A stretch of DNA of 11,896 nucleotides from JBMNOU01 sp050943215 (GCA_050943215.1 JBMNOU010000053.1:1-11896), one strand, 5' to 3'. Counted from the stretch's first letter, positions 1-6,606 are shown. Numbers and translations are program-made. Notes: generated by a model from the sequence alone, not told the origin.

Positions 1-1
1 C

Positions 2-739
2 GGAAAAATTCCGTTTGCGCATACATTCGCGCCGTTTGCGACACGCCGCGCGTGCGATCAGATATTCATGTCTTGCGCGTACGCAAAGCTCAATGTAAAG
101 GTTATCGGAAGCGACCCCGGCATTACGGCGGCACTAAACGGCGGCACGCACATGCCTTTTGAAGATCTCGGTATTATGCGCGGCATCCCCGAAATGACTG
201 TTATCGAGCCCACGGATACTATCATGATAAAAGATATCGTAAGGCAGATTGCAGGCGTTTACGGAATGCACTACCTGCGTCTCGTTAGGAAATCATCGAA
301 CCAGGTGTTTGAAGAAGGCTCTACGTTTGAAATCGGCAAGGCGGCAAAGGTTCGTGACGGCAAAGACATTACGATTATCGCAGCTGGGTATTGCGTCGTC
401 GAGAGCATCAAGGCGGCAAAGATACTCGAGCAAAAGGGCATTAGCGTGCGTGTACTAAATATGTTCACGATTAAGCCGATCGACAAAGAAGCGATCATCA
501 CTGCAGCGGCAGAAACGGGCGCGATTGTAACGGCTGAAAACCACAACATCTACAACGGTCTAGGATCGGCGGTTGCGGAAGTCATCGTCGAGAACAAACT
601 GGTTCCGATGGAAAGAATCGGTATTAAGGATCAGTTTGGCGAAGTCGGTCCGGTTGATTATCTTGCTGAGAGATTCCAACTGACGGCTGGTGATATCGTA
701 AAAGCATGCGAAAGAGTGCTTGCCAGAAAGCAGGGATAA
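2..739 (+). CDS. Transketolase, C-terminal subunit (5'-truncated by window edge)
   Basis: This is the C-terminal part of a transketolase, a thiamine diphosphate enzyme moving two-carbon ketol units between sugar phosphates in the cytoplasm. The frame is open from base 2, before the first ATG at base 68, and gives 245 visible residues, so the true start is upstream. The opening residues (GKIPFAHTFAPFATRRACDQIF) and the following GSDPG and NGGTHMPFEDLG stretches match the pyrimidine-binding domain of transketolase; the segment from about residue 110 (KDITIIAAGYCVVESIKAA, later AENHNIYNGLGSAVAEV) is the C-terminal transketolase domain. In many Bacillota and Archaea the enzyme is split into two subunits, so the thiamine-binding N-terminal subunit is probably encoded just upstream; I cannot see whether this is a split or a full-length enzyme. 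The stop is 4 bases before the thiolase start, which implies co-transcription. Confidence 0.9.
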   Translation, partial: GKIPFAHTFAPFATRRACDQIFMSCAYAKLNVKVIGSDPGITAALNGGTHMPFEDLGIMRGIPEMTVIEPTDTIMIKDIVRQIAGVYGMHYLRLVRKSSNQVFEEGSTFEIGKAAKVRDGKDITIIAAGYCVVESIKAAKILEQKGISVRVLNMFTIKPIDKEAIITAAAETGAIVTAENHNIYNGLGSAVAEVIVENKLVPMERIGIKDQFGEVGPVDYLAERFQLTAGDIVKACERVLARKQG

Positions 740-743
740 CTTC

Positions 744-1928
744 ATGGAAACAGCTTATATCATCAGTGCATGCAGAACGGCTGTAGGGTCTTTTGGCGGA
801 AGCTTAAAGGACGTGCCGGCCGTAAAGCTCGGAGAGACGGTTATTGCCGAGGCGATTAAGCGTGCGGGCATATCGTCTGACGTTATCGATGAAGTCATCA
901 TGGGCAACGTTCTGCAGGCCGGGCTCGGACAGAATACCGCAAGGCAGGCTGCGATCGGCGCAGGCATACCTATCGAAGTTCCGGCTATGACTATCAACAA
1001 AGTATGCGGCTCTGGGTTAAAAGCAATCAACCTTGCGGCTCAGGCGATACGTGCAGGCGATGCAGACTGCGTTGTTGCGGGCGGAATGGAAAACATGTCG
1101 CGCGCACCGTTCGTTTTAAACGACTTAAGGTGGGGTGCGAGAATGGGCAACAACGCTGCTGTGGACGTAATGGTTAATGACGGGCTATGGGAAGCGTTCA
1201 ACAACTACCACATGGGTATTACGGCGGAGAACGTTGCCGAAGAATACGCGCTGACGCGTGAGATGCAGGATACTCTTGCATATTCGTCACAACAGAAAGC
1301 GGCTAAGGCACGCGAAGAAGGAAAGTTTGATGATGAGATCGTAGCTGTGGCTGTTCCGCAGAGAAGAAGCGATCCCGTTATATTTGACAAGGATGAATAC
1401 ATTAAAGCGGATACGTCTGCTGATAAGCTCGCAAAGCTTCGTGCTGCGTTTAAAAAGGACGGCACAGTTACGGCGGGCAACGCTTCGGGCATCAACGACG
1501 GCGCGGCTGCGGTAATCGTTGTGAGCGCAAAGTTTGTTGAAAAGCACGGATTAAAACCGCTTGCTAAGATCGTATCCTGGGGATCAAAGGGTGTGGATCC
1601 AAAGCTGATGGGGCTAGGGCCGATACCGTCTGCGAAGGCCGCACTTGAAAAGGCGGGGCTTAAGATCGAAGACCTAGGGCTAATAGAGGCGAACGAAGCG
1701 TTTGCTGCGCAGGCGCTGGCAGTTGCGAAAGACCTAGGACTAAATCCGGATATAGTAAACGTTAACGGCGGTGCGATTGCGCTTGGGCATCCGATAGGCG
1801 CTTCGGGCGCAAGGATACTCGTGACGCTGATATACGAGATGATGCGCCGGAAAGAGAAATACGGCCTCGCGACGCTGTGCATCGGCGGCGGCATGGGAGA
1901 GGCGACGATTATAGACTGTGCCCTTTAA
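744..1928 (+). CDS. Thiolase (acetyl-CoA C-acetyltransferase family)
   Basis: Thiolase of 394 residues, the usual length for the AtoB/ThlA/FadA family. It catalyses reversible condensation of two acetyl-CoA or thiolytic cleavage of 3-ketoacyl-CoA. The three catalytic parts are present: nucleophilic Cys88 in NKVCGSG, His349 in ALGHPIGASGAR, and Cys379 in LCIGGGMG; the NEAF motif is at 317-320. I start at ATG 744, giving METAYIISACRTAVG, the standard thiolase N-terminus. An upstream in-frame TTG at 720 would add eight unlike residues and overlap the transketolase. An AGGG at 732-735 can serve as ribosome binding site. Sequence alone does not separate an acetoacetyl-CoA-specific enzyme from a broader 3-ketoacyl-CoA thiolase. 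Together with the crotonase at 4289 it suggests a CoA-ester beta-oxidation-type or butyrate-type route. The pairing with a transketolase gene is odd, since the two have no shared pathway. Confidence 0.95.
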   Translation: METAYIISACRTAVGSFGGSLKDVPAVKLGETVIAEAIKRAGISSDVIDEVIMGNVLQAGLGQNTARQAAIGAGIPIEVPAMTINKVCGSGLKAINLAAQAIRAGDADCVVAGGMENMSRAPFVLNDLRWGARMGNNAAVDVMVNDGLWEAFNNYHMGITAENVAEEYALTREMQDTLAYSSQQKAAKAREEGKFDDEIVAVAVPQRRSDPVIFDKDEYIKADTSADKLAKLRAAFKKDGTVTAGNASGINDGAAAVIVVSAKFVEKHGLKPLAKIVSWGSKGVDPKLMGLGPIPSAKAALEKAGLKIEDLGLIEANEAFAAQALAVAKDLGLNPDIVNVNGGAIALGHPIGASGARILVTLIYEMMRRKEKYGLATLCIGGGMGEATIIDCAL

Positions 1929-1938
1929 AGCTATGAAT

Positions 1939-1962
1939 GGAGAGGAAGAAGGCTTCCTCTCC
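1939..1962 (+). terminator. 10-bp hairpin after the thiolase (terminator or mRNA-end hairpin)
   Basis: GGAGAGGAAG (1939-1948) and CTTCCTCTCC (1953-1962) form a perfect 10-bp stem around the 4-base loop AAGG, 10 bases after the thiolase stop. No run of T follows, so it is not a classical intrinsic terminator. It could be an attenuating or RNA-stabilising hairpin between the transketolase-thiolase pair and the next gene. Confidence 0.6.
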
Positions 1963-1987
1963 GCTGATATACGGGCCGATATGATGT

Positions 1988-1994
1988 GAGGTGA
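1988..1994 (+). promoter_or_regulatory. Ribosome binding site GAGGTGA that selects a TTG start
   Basis: GAGGTGA matches the anti-Shine-Dalgarno sequence very well. Its GG (1990-1991) lies 8 bases before the TTG at 2000, the ideal distance. The GTG at 1991 lies inside this site and therefore cannot be the start. The same GAGGTGA with the same 8-base spacing precedes the tautomerase gene at 3121. Confidence 0.7.
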
Positions 1995-1999
1995 GGTTT

Positions 2000-3034
2000 T
2001 TGTTTGATTTATTGCATTCAAAACTAACCGGCGGGCAGTTTGCGGAATATCTGTCGGCTGCTGCGAGAGACATCATTGCGTATATAGGGGGCATTAAGGG
2101 TTACCGCACGTTTGAAGAATGCGCGGCAGACGGACAGCTTAAAAACCTTTGCATCAGGATCATGGAGCAGATCACCGAGGCGTCTAGGCGCAAAGAAGGC
2201 GCAGGCGGGCCAGATCCTATACGCGTTATAAGCGATGCGCTTTTGCGGGCGGGGAATGTAGCGGATATCTGCCAGCAGGCTGCGGATAATGCTGCGCGCA
2301 CCCGGGATATAGTACTACTGTGCAAGAAGCAGGGGCTTTATCCTCATTTTATGGCAAAATTTGCGGCGGCGGCCGTTTATGCGATGGTGCAATCGGGGCG
2401 CTTGAGCAGCCCTGATTGCTTTGCCGCGGTTTTCCGGTACGGCAAAGAGTGCCAGCTTAATTATATGATCACGGAAGAATACGAAAAGATCTTTGGCGGC
2501 AGCTATTTTATCGATAACGCCCGAAAGGTTGGTATCATGAGCACGGCTTATGAAAATGGTTTTTTCAGCGAAGCCGAATATACCGGATGCTGCCAGTGCA
2601 CGCTTAAGGCGTTTTATCAGACGCACGGGTCGTTTGGCGAGCGGGAAAAGTATTTATTTAAATCGGCCAATGGGCTTCAGGGCGGCGGCGCTAGCTGTAC
2701 GGACAGCGCATGCGGATCGTACTCTGCGTGCAACCTTGTGATCAGCAGCTTTTTCGGCAGGACGATCGATGATTTCTACAAAAAAAATACTGGTCCCGGT
2801 GAAAAATGCGACAAGATAGGGCGCATAATCCACGACAAATTTATCAACACATACGAGTCGGTCAACTGCCGGGATATTCATTTGAAGACTTTCGGCAGGT
2901 TGTTTGATTTTACGCTGCCCGAAGACGTAGAAGCGTTTGAGCAGCTAGGTGGCCATGAGGATAAGTGCCCGGCGGTTGTGGGCCTTACCAGCGCTTGGCT
3001 GGCCGGGGCGCTATACGACGAAGGGCTGTTTTAA
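2000..3034 (+). CDS. Cysteine-rich protein with C-terminal C_GCAxxG_C_C redox domain and unrecognised N-terminal half
   Basis: About 344 residues from the TTG start (MFDLLHSKLTGG). The C-terminal half, from about residue 170, resembles the putative redox-active C_GCAxxG_C_C family: GCCQCTLKAF corresponds to the usual NCAQAVL helix, FKSANGLQGGG to the glycine-rich turn, SACGSYSAC to the CGA..GA motif, then Cys290 (NCRDI) and Cys323 (DKCPAVV). All four family cysteines are thus present (C197, C238, C290, C323), with extra ones at C198, C200, C233, C244 and C270. The N-terminal ~160 residues are mainly helical-looking with scattered cysteines, and I recognise no family. There is no signal peptide or membrane segment, so it should be cytoplasmic. 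The family's biochemical role is not well established; redox or metal-cluster binding is an inference from cysteine conservation. A GTG at 1991 is an alternative start, less likely because it lies in the ribosome binding site. Confidence 0.7.
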   Translation: MFDLLHSKLTGGQFAEYLSAAARDIIAYIGGIKGYRTFEECAADGQLKNLCIRIMEQITEASRRKEGAGGPDPIRVISDALLRAGNVADICQQAADNAARTRDIVLLCKKQGLYPHFMAKFAAAAVYAMVQSGRLSSPDCFAAVFRYGKECQLNYMITEEYEKIFGGSYFIDNARKVGIMSTAYENGFFSEAEYTGCCQCTLKAFYQTHGSFGEREKYLFKSANGLQGGGASCTDSACGSYSACNLVISSFFGRTIDDFYKKNTGPGEKCDKIGRIIHDKFINTYESVNCRDIHLKTFGRLFDFTLPEDVEAFEQLGGHEDKCPAVVGLTSAWLAGALYDEGLF

Positions 3035-3043
3035 CACCGGTGT
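3034..3043. repeat. 10-bp palindrome at the gene end
   Basis: ACACCGGTGT is a perfect palindrome starting on the last base of the stop codon of the cysteine-rich protein gene, followed by CTTTAAAAAAA. It could be a small operator or a weak RNA hairpin; it has no loop and only five base pairs per arm. Confidence 0.3.
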
Positions 3044-3066
3044 CTTTAAAAAAACCATTGAAAATG

Positions 3067-3093
3067 TGCATAGCCTAAGGCTGTGGCTATGTA
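3067..3093 (+). promoter_or_regulatory. Hairpin in the leader of the tautomerase gene
   Basis: CATAGCC (3069-3075) pairs perfectly with GGCTATG (3085-3091); a G-T and a T-A pair extend it to nine base pairs, with loop TAAGGCTGT. An alternative inner pairing, AGCC with GGCT around TAA, is mutually exclusive with it. It ends 16 bases before the ribosome binding site. It is followed by AAAATAATG rather than a T tract, so I read it as a processing or attenuation structure rather than a terminator. Confidence 0.4.
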
Positions 3094-3120
3094 AAATAAT
3101 GTATATATGAGGTGAGTATT

Positions 3121-3465
3121 ATGCCATATGTTAACGTCAATCTATCAACAACGCTCAAACAAGAACAAAAAACACAGGTCAAAGCCAAGATCGGAGAATT
3201 AATCTCGTTGATCCCCGGCAAGGAAGAAGAGTCTACGATGGTCAGCGTGGTTGACAACTATCCGCTGTATTTTGGCGGTAAAGAGATGAGCAACGGAGCA
3301 TTTATAGACGTCAGGATATTTGGATCGACCGAGCAGAAAAACAAAGAGGTGTTTACCGCAGCAGTGTTCGATGCACTAGAAAAGTTGCTTGGCATATCTA
3401 AAAACGATATCTACATGAATATATTCGAGATGTCAAATTGGGGAGTGCGCGGAAAATTCGTTTAA
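3121..3465 (+). CDS. MIF-like tautomerase family protein
   Basis: A 114-residue protein of the macrophage migration inhibitory factor branch of the tautomerase superfamily. These proteins use an N-terminal proline, exposed after removal of the initiator Met, as a general base for keto-enol tautomerisation, and normally form trimers. Visible support: the N-terminus MPYVNVNLST puts Pro directly after Met; the length is that of MIF (about 115); the C-terminal stretch GISKNDIYMNIFEMSNWGVRG matches the RISPDRVYINYYDM region of MIF; YFGGK and AFIDVRIFG match the middle of the family. I start at ATG 3121: GAGGTGA at 3109-3115 sits 8 bases upstream, whereas a GTG at 3112 would bury the catalytic proline. 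The natural substrate is unknown. Placed among CoA-ester and enone-type enzymes, it could tautomerise a pathway intermediate; this is inference. Confidence 0.85.
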   Translation: MPYVNVNLSTTLKQEQKTQVKAKIGELISLIPGKEEESTMVSVVDNYPLYFGGKEMSNGAFIDVRIFGSTEQKNKEVFTAAVFDALEKLLGISKNDIYMNIFEMSNWGVRGKFV

Positions 3466-3467
3466 CT

Positions 3468-3495
3468 GGCTTTATTTGCACCTGCAAATAAAGCC
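3468..3495. promoter_or_regulatory. Perfect 13-bp inverted repeat between tautomerase and gntR
   Basis: GGCTTTATTTGCA (3468-3480) and TGCAAATAAAGCC (3483-3495) are exact inverted copies separated by CC. The repeat begins 2 bases after the tautomerase stop and ends 44 bases before the gntR start. No T tract follows and the stem is AT-rich, so it makes a poor classical terminator; it has the shape of a dyad operator for a dimeric regulator such as the adjacent FCD protein. A role as a 3' end hairpin is the alternative. Confidence 0.6.
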
Positions 3496-3539
3496 GGCGT
3501 TTCGGTGAAATTGAAAAAATATAGGGTGGAGTGAAAAAA

Positions 3540-4259
3540 ATGAGTGAAACACGTTCTGGAAATGAATTGGGAATAGAAAACAAAAAAGGCGCCAAGCAGC
3601 TTTACGCCTATGAGAAAATCAAAGAGGCGATTATTAAAAACGTCTATGAAGCCCAAAAACCCCTGAACGAGAAAGATCTATGTACCGAGCTTGGGGGCAT
3701 CAGCCGGACACCGGTACGAGATGCGCTCCGCAGACTGACGTGCGAAGGACTGGTCGAGTACATACCCGGCAAAGGCGCCATCGTTTCGGAGGTCAGTTTT
3801 ACCGATCTGCTGGAGATTTGTGAAGTCCGACTTTCTATCGAATGCATGGCGGTTCAGCTTTTTATTGAACGTGCTGAGGATTCGGACCTGCACAAGCTAA
3901 AAAAAATCATTGAGCTTCAAGAAAACGCGCTGCATAAAGATAAGCTGACACTAGCGATTACGAATGATAACAATTTTCACAGCGCCATTTCGGAAGGCAC
4001 AAAGAACAGCCGTGTGGAAACGCTTGTCAAATCGCTATTGCAGCAGAGCAGCCGCGGAGCGTATATGACGGTATGGGATGTCAACAGGGTCCGCTCGTCT
4101 CTCGTTCAGCACATAGACATCTATAAAGCGATCGAAATGAAGGACAAGCAGCTTGCCCATCATAATATGAATACCCATTTGAAGGACTGGATGGAGTATC
4201 TCATTAACAGGAAAGTCAATTCGGTGCGTTTTAATTTGAATTATTTCAAAACGCCATGA
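3540..4259 (+). CDS. GntR-family transcriptional regulator, FadR/FCD subfamily
   Basis: A 239-residue regulator with an N-terminal winged helix-turn-helix DNA-binding domain (about residues 20-85: YEKIKEAIIKNVY, then ISRTPVRDALRRLTCEGLVEYIPGKGAIV, the GntR recognition-helix signature) and a C-terminal helical FCD ligand domain (about 88-225). The FCD metal-binding residues are visible: Asp143 and His147 in DNNFH, His191 in VQHIDIY, and His213 in MNTHL. FCD proteins usually sense small carboxylic acids, often the substrate of the neighbouring genes, and generally act as dimeric repressors. I prefer ATG 3540 because GGAG at 3528-3531 lies 8 bases upstream; the GTG at 3531 would overlap that site. 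It is followed after 29 bases by the crotonase gene and is probably co-transcribed with it. The 13-bp inverted repeat just upstream is a candidate autoregulatory operator. Confidence 0.93.
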   Translation: MSETRSGNELGIENKKGAKQLYAYEKIKEAIIKNVYEAQKPLNEKDLCTELGGISRTPVRDALRRLTCEGLVEYIPGKGAIVSEVSFTDLLEICEVRLSIECMAVQLFIERAEDSDLHKLKKIIELQENALHKDKLTLAITNDNNFHSAISEGTKNSRVETLVKSLLQQSSRGAYMTVWDVNRVRSSLVQHIDIYKAIEMKDKQLAHHNMNTHLKDWMEYLINRKVNSVRFNLNYFKTP

Positions 4260-4288
4260 GGCGCGCCGTTATGAGAGGATAAATAACG

Positions 4289-5065
4289 ATGTATATCAAA
4301 TATGAAATCAAAGATCATATAGCAATTATCAAAGTTTCAAGGGAAAAGGCATTAAATGCTCTTAATTCCGAGGTGTTAAAAGAGCTTTCGGACGTGCTTG
4401 ACAAAGTAGAGGCTAATCACAACGTTTACTGCGTGATAGTGATTGGAGACGGCAGCAAGGCGTTTGTAGCGGGTGCGGACGTATATGAAATGAAAGATCT
4501 TGATGTTGCCGGCGGGGCGGCTTTCGGAGCGCTTGGAAACCGCGTATTCCGCAAGATCGAGCAGTTGCGAACACCCGTTATTGCGGCTGTCAACGGATAT
4601 GCGCTAGGAGGCGGGTTTGAGCTGGCGCTTGCGTGTGATATCCGAATTGCGGCAAAAACAGCTGTATTCGGTTTTCCGGAGACGGGGCTCGGCATAATAC
4701 CCGGCTACGGCGGCACGCAGCGGCTGCCAAGAGCCATCGGGCCATCTGCCGCAAAAAGGCTGCTGTTTACCGCAGCGCGTATCAACGCAGACGAAGCGTT
4801 TAGGCTTGGTATTGTTGACGAGATTACCGGCGCCGATACTCTGATGGAAAAGGCACTAGAGCTGGCGAACAAGATTGCAAGCCAGGCGCCTATTGCGGTT
4901 GCTAAGCTGAAAAAGGCGGTTGACAAAGGTTTCAATTATAACATGGACGATGCGATCGCCATTGAAACGCGGCTTTTTTCAGAATGTTTTGCAACAAGCG
5001 ACCAGAAAAAAGCGATGAGTGCATTTGTCAACAAACAAAAGCTCGATCAGTTTGACAATCAGTAA
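4289..5065 (+). CDS. Enoyl-CoA hydratase / crotonase family protein
   Basis: A 258-residue crotonase-fold enzyme, full family length. It should hydrate trans-2-enoyl-CoA esters to 3-hydroxyacyl-CoA in the cytoplasm. Both glutamates needed for hydratase activity are present at the expected 20-residue spacing: Glu111 in GGGFELALACDI and Glu131 in FGFPETGLGIIPGYGGTQRL, equivalent to Glu144 and Glu164 of rat crotonase. The oxyanion-hole segments KAFVAGAD (57-64) and GGGFE (107-111) are also present. This points to a true hydratase, such as a short-chain 3-hydroxybutyryl-CoA dehydratase, rather than an isomerase or hydrolase of the same fold, but chain length cannot be read from sequence. AGAGG at 4274-4278 is the ribosome binding site. 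The gene sits 29 bases after the GntR regulator, which may control it. Hairpins at 5110 and 5144 probably close the transcript. Confidence 0.93.
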   Translation: MYIKYEIKDHIAIIKVSREKALNALNSEVLKELSDVLDKVEANHNVYCVIVIGDGSKAFVAGADVYEMKDLDVAGGAAFGALGNRVFRKIEQLRTPVIAAVNGYALGGGFELALACDIRIAAKTAVFGFPETGLGIIPGYGGTQRLPRAIGPSAAKRLLFTAARINADEAFRLGIVDEITGADTLMEKALELANKIASQAPIAVAKLKKAVDKGFNYNMDDAIAIETRLFSECFATSDQKKAMSAFVNKQKLDQFDNQ

Positions 5066-5109
5066 TCAGAGCCGAATCTTTAATCGGGCCATAATGCGCT
5101 AAAGAAATC

Positions 5110-5134
5110 AAAGACCTTCATATGATGGCCTTTT
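5110..5134 (+). terminator. Possible weak terminator after the crotonase gene
   Basis: AAAG-A-CC-T-TCA pairs with TGA-T-GG-C-CTTT across a small TA-rich loop, giving a symmetrical stem with two mismatches, followed by TTTT. It lies about 45 bases after the crotonase stop. The stem is weak, so the call is tentative. Confidence 0.4.
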
Positions 5135-5143
5135 AATAAAATA

Positions 5144-5167
5144 AGCCGTTGTGGTAACGCAGCGGCT
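5144..5167 (+). terminator. Ten-pair hairpin with a GNRA (GUAA) tetraloop
   Basis: AGCCGTTGTG (5144-5153) pairs with CGCAGCGGCT (5158-5167), ten pairs including two G-U, closed by the tetraloop GUAA, a member of the very stable GNRA class. A-rich sequence precedes it and ATTATGTTG follows. The sequence shows a strong structured RNA element; a terminator function is inferred, since the downstream T run is broken. Confidence 0.5.
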
Positions 5168-5381
5168 ATTATGTTGCCGGGGTGGGAGAAAAAGAAAAGC
5201 GAAAATTTACAGTTTATAAAATGCCGATTCGTGTTTTTCATATCCTCTCGTTTTAATACCGTCCCCGAATGGCGAAAACTTCCGGGAATATTTTTGTGTA
5301 TTTAGGACTTAAGCGCAGCCAGAACTAATTAGCCAAACCGTTTGATACACCGATTTGCAGGCGAAACAGATAGGAGAAATT

Positions 5382-6593
5382 ATGAAAAAAATTATTGCGA
5401 TGACGGGGCTTATGACAATAGTCTATTTTACGGCGCTGTTCATTTACACGCCGAATCTGTCCATTTATGCAGAGTCGCTGGGCGCTACCGTCACGATGGT
5501 CGGTCTGCTGGGAGGCATTTACGGGCTGCTGCAGGTTATTTTAAGGATACCTCTTGGGATAATATCCGACAAGATCAATAAAAGAAAGATATTCATCATT
5601 GTCGGCATGGGCATCAGCGTCATCTCAAGCGTTGTGCTATATTTGGCAGAAACACCCGAAGGGCTTCTTTTGGGACGGGCGCTGCCCGGGGCATCGCAGG
5701 CCGCGTGGGTCATCATTATAACGCTGTTTGTGTCCTATTACGAGCCGGAGAATGCCAGCAAGGCTATGGGCATCATTCTTGCCTGCGCAACGATTGGGCA
5801 GATGATAGGTACGAGTGCCGGCGGGCTTATTTATGCACACCTCGGGGAGAAAGTGCCGTTTTTGATATCAATCATTGGAGCGGCGGCCGCATTTATATTA
5901 TCGTTTTTTATCAAAGACGCCCCGAAAAGCTATGAAAAAAAGCCGGCTGTTAAAGGAGAGCTTTTTAAGGTCGGGAAACAAAAGAATGTTCTGATATATT
6001 CTATCGTAACGGGCATCATGCATTTTGTGATGTTTGCGACAATTATGACGTTTACGCCGGTGATCGCGAGCGGTATCGGAGCAGGGGGCGCCGAAATAGG
6101 GCTGATGGTGTTTGCGTATACGGCGACAGGCGTCATTGCTTCGCTAATGATGGGCAATGTCATTAAAGACCGGCATGAGATACCCATGACAGTGATTGGC
6201 ATGCTGCTGATGGTGGTATCCACCGCGCTCACTCCGTTTGCAGGCTCTGTTGCTGCGCTGTGCATACTGCAGGTGGTGGGCGGTTTTGGAAGAGGGTTTG
6301 CATTTTCCTGTCTGTCGGCGCGCACTGTCAAAAGCGTGCCGCCCGAAAAGAGCGCGACCGCGACAGGCCTTCTGCAGGCCGTGCTGGCGGTTGGCATCTT
6401 TTTAGGACCGATACTGACCGGCTTTTTGATAGACAACCTGCCGCGGGGCATCGGTATGACCATCGCCTATATGGCCCTTGCGGTGATTTCTCTGGTGGGC
6501 GCATTAATTACTTTTTTGGCGATGCGCAAAGGCATCACAAAAACCATTTACCAAAATGGCGTAAAGCCCGGTAACGAACCGTCTGCCGTTTAA
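5382..6593 (+). CDS. Major facilitator superfamily (MFS) transporter
   Basis: A 403-residue inner-membrane carrier with the hydrophobic pattern of 12 transmembrane helices in two halves, the usual MFS size. The loop between helices 2 and 3 carries the MFS signature motif A, seen as GIISDKINKRK (residues 59-69, with Asp63 and basic residues). A hydrophilic central loop (about 185-205, KDAPKSYEKKPAVKGELFK) separates the halves. Another glycine-rich conserved segment is seen at LLGRALPGASQAAW. The protein most resembles drug-type or metabolite MFS carriers; substrate and direction of transport cannot be read from sequence. I start at ATG 5382 with AGGAG at 5372-5376; a TTG at 5355 would add nine residues without a good ribosome binding site. 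Its position between a crotonase and an enoate-reductase-type gene suggests it imports the substrate or exports a product of that route; this is inference. Confidence 0.9.
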   Translation: MKKIIAMTGLMTIVYFTALFIYTPNLSIYAESLGATVTMVGLLGGIYGLLQVILRIPLGIISDKINKRKIFIIVGMGISVISSVVLYLAETPEGLLLGRALPGASQAAWVIIITLFVSYYEPENASKAMGIILACATIGQMIGTSAGGLIYAHLGEKVPFLISIIGAAAAFILSFFIKDAPKSYEKKPAVKGELFKVGKQKNVLIYSIVTGIMHFVMFATIMTFTPVIASGIGAGGAEIGLMVFAYTATGVIASLMMGNVIKDRHEIPMTVIGMLLMVVSTALTPFAGSVAALCILQVVGGFGRGFAFSCLSARTVKSVPPEKSATATGLLQAVLAVGIFLGPILTGFLIDNLPRGIGMTIAYMALAVISLVGALITFLAMRKGITKTIYQNGVKPGNEPSAV

Positions 6594-6606
6594 CAGGCGT
6601 GGCATT

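Larger units (their letters stand above)
5066..5381. other. 316-base intergenic region between crotonase and MFS genes
   Basis: No gene is supported here. It contains an imperfect hairpin followed by TTTT (5110-5134) and a second hairpin with a GTAA loop (5144-5167), both listed separately. The remainder to 5381 is AT-rich. A TATAAA occurs at 5215-5220 but lacks a matching -35 element, and a TTGATA at 5342-5347 lacks a good -10, so I do not call a promoter for the transporter gene. Confidence 0.6.

Noticed and set aside
560..745. Open frames on the minus strand under the transketolase and thiolase genes, including long ones such as 1205-1894
   Set aside because: They lie opposite strongly conserved coding sequence, encode no recognisable domain, have Ser/Pro/Ala-rich shadow composition and lack ribosome binding sites.
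3058..3097. Promoter for the tautomerase from TTGAAA (3058) and TAAAAT (3092)
   Set aside because: The two hexamers are 28 bases apart, far from the usual 16-18, so they cannot form one promoter.
5355..5381. Upstream TTG start of the MFS gene
   Set aside because: It would add nine hydrophilic residues without a ribosome binding site, whereas ATG 5382 has AGGAG five bases upstream.
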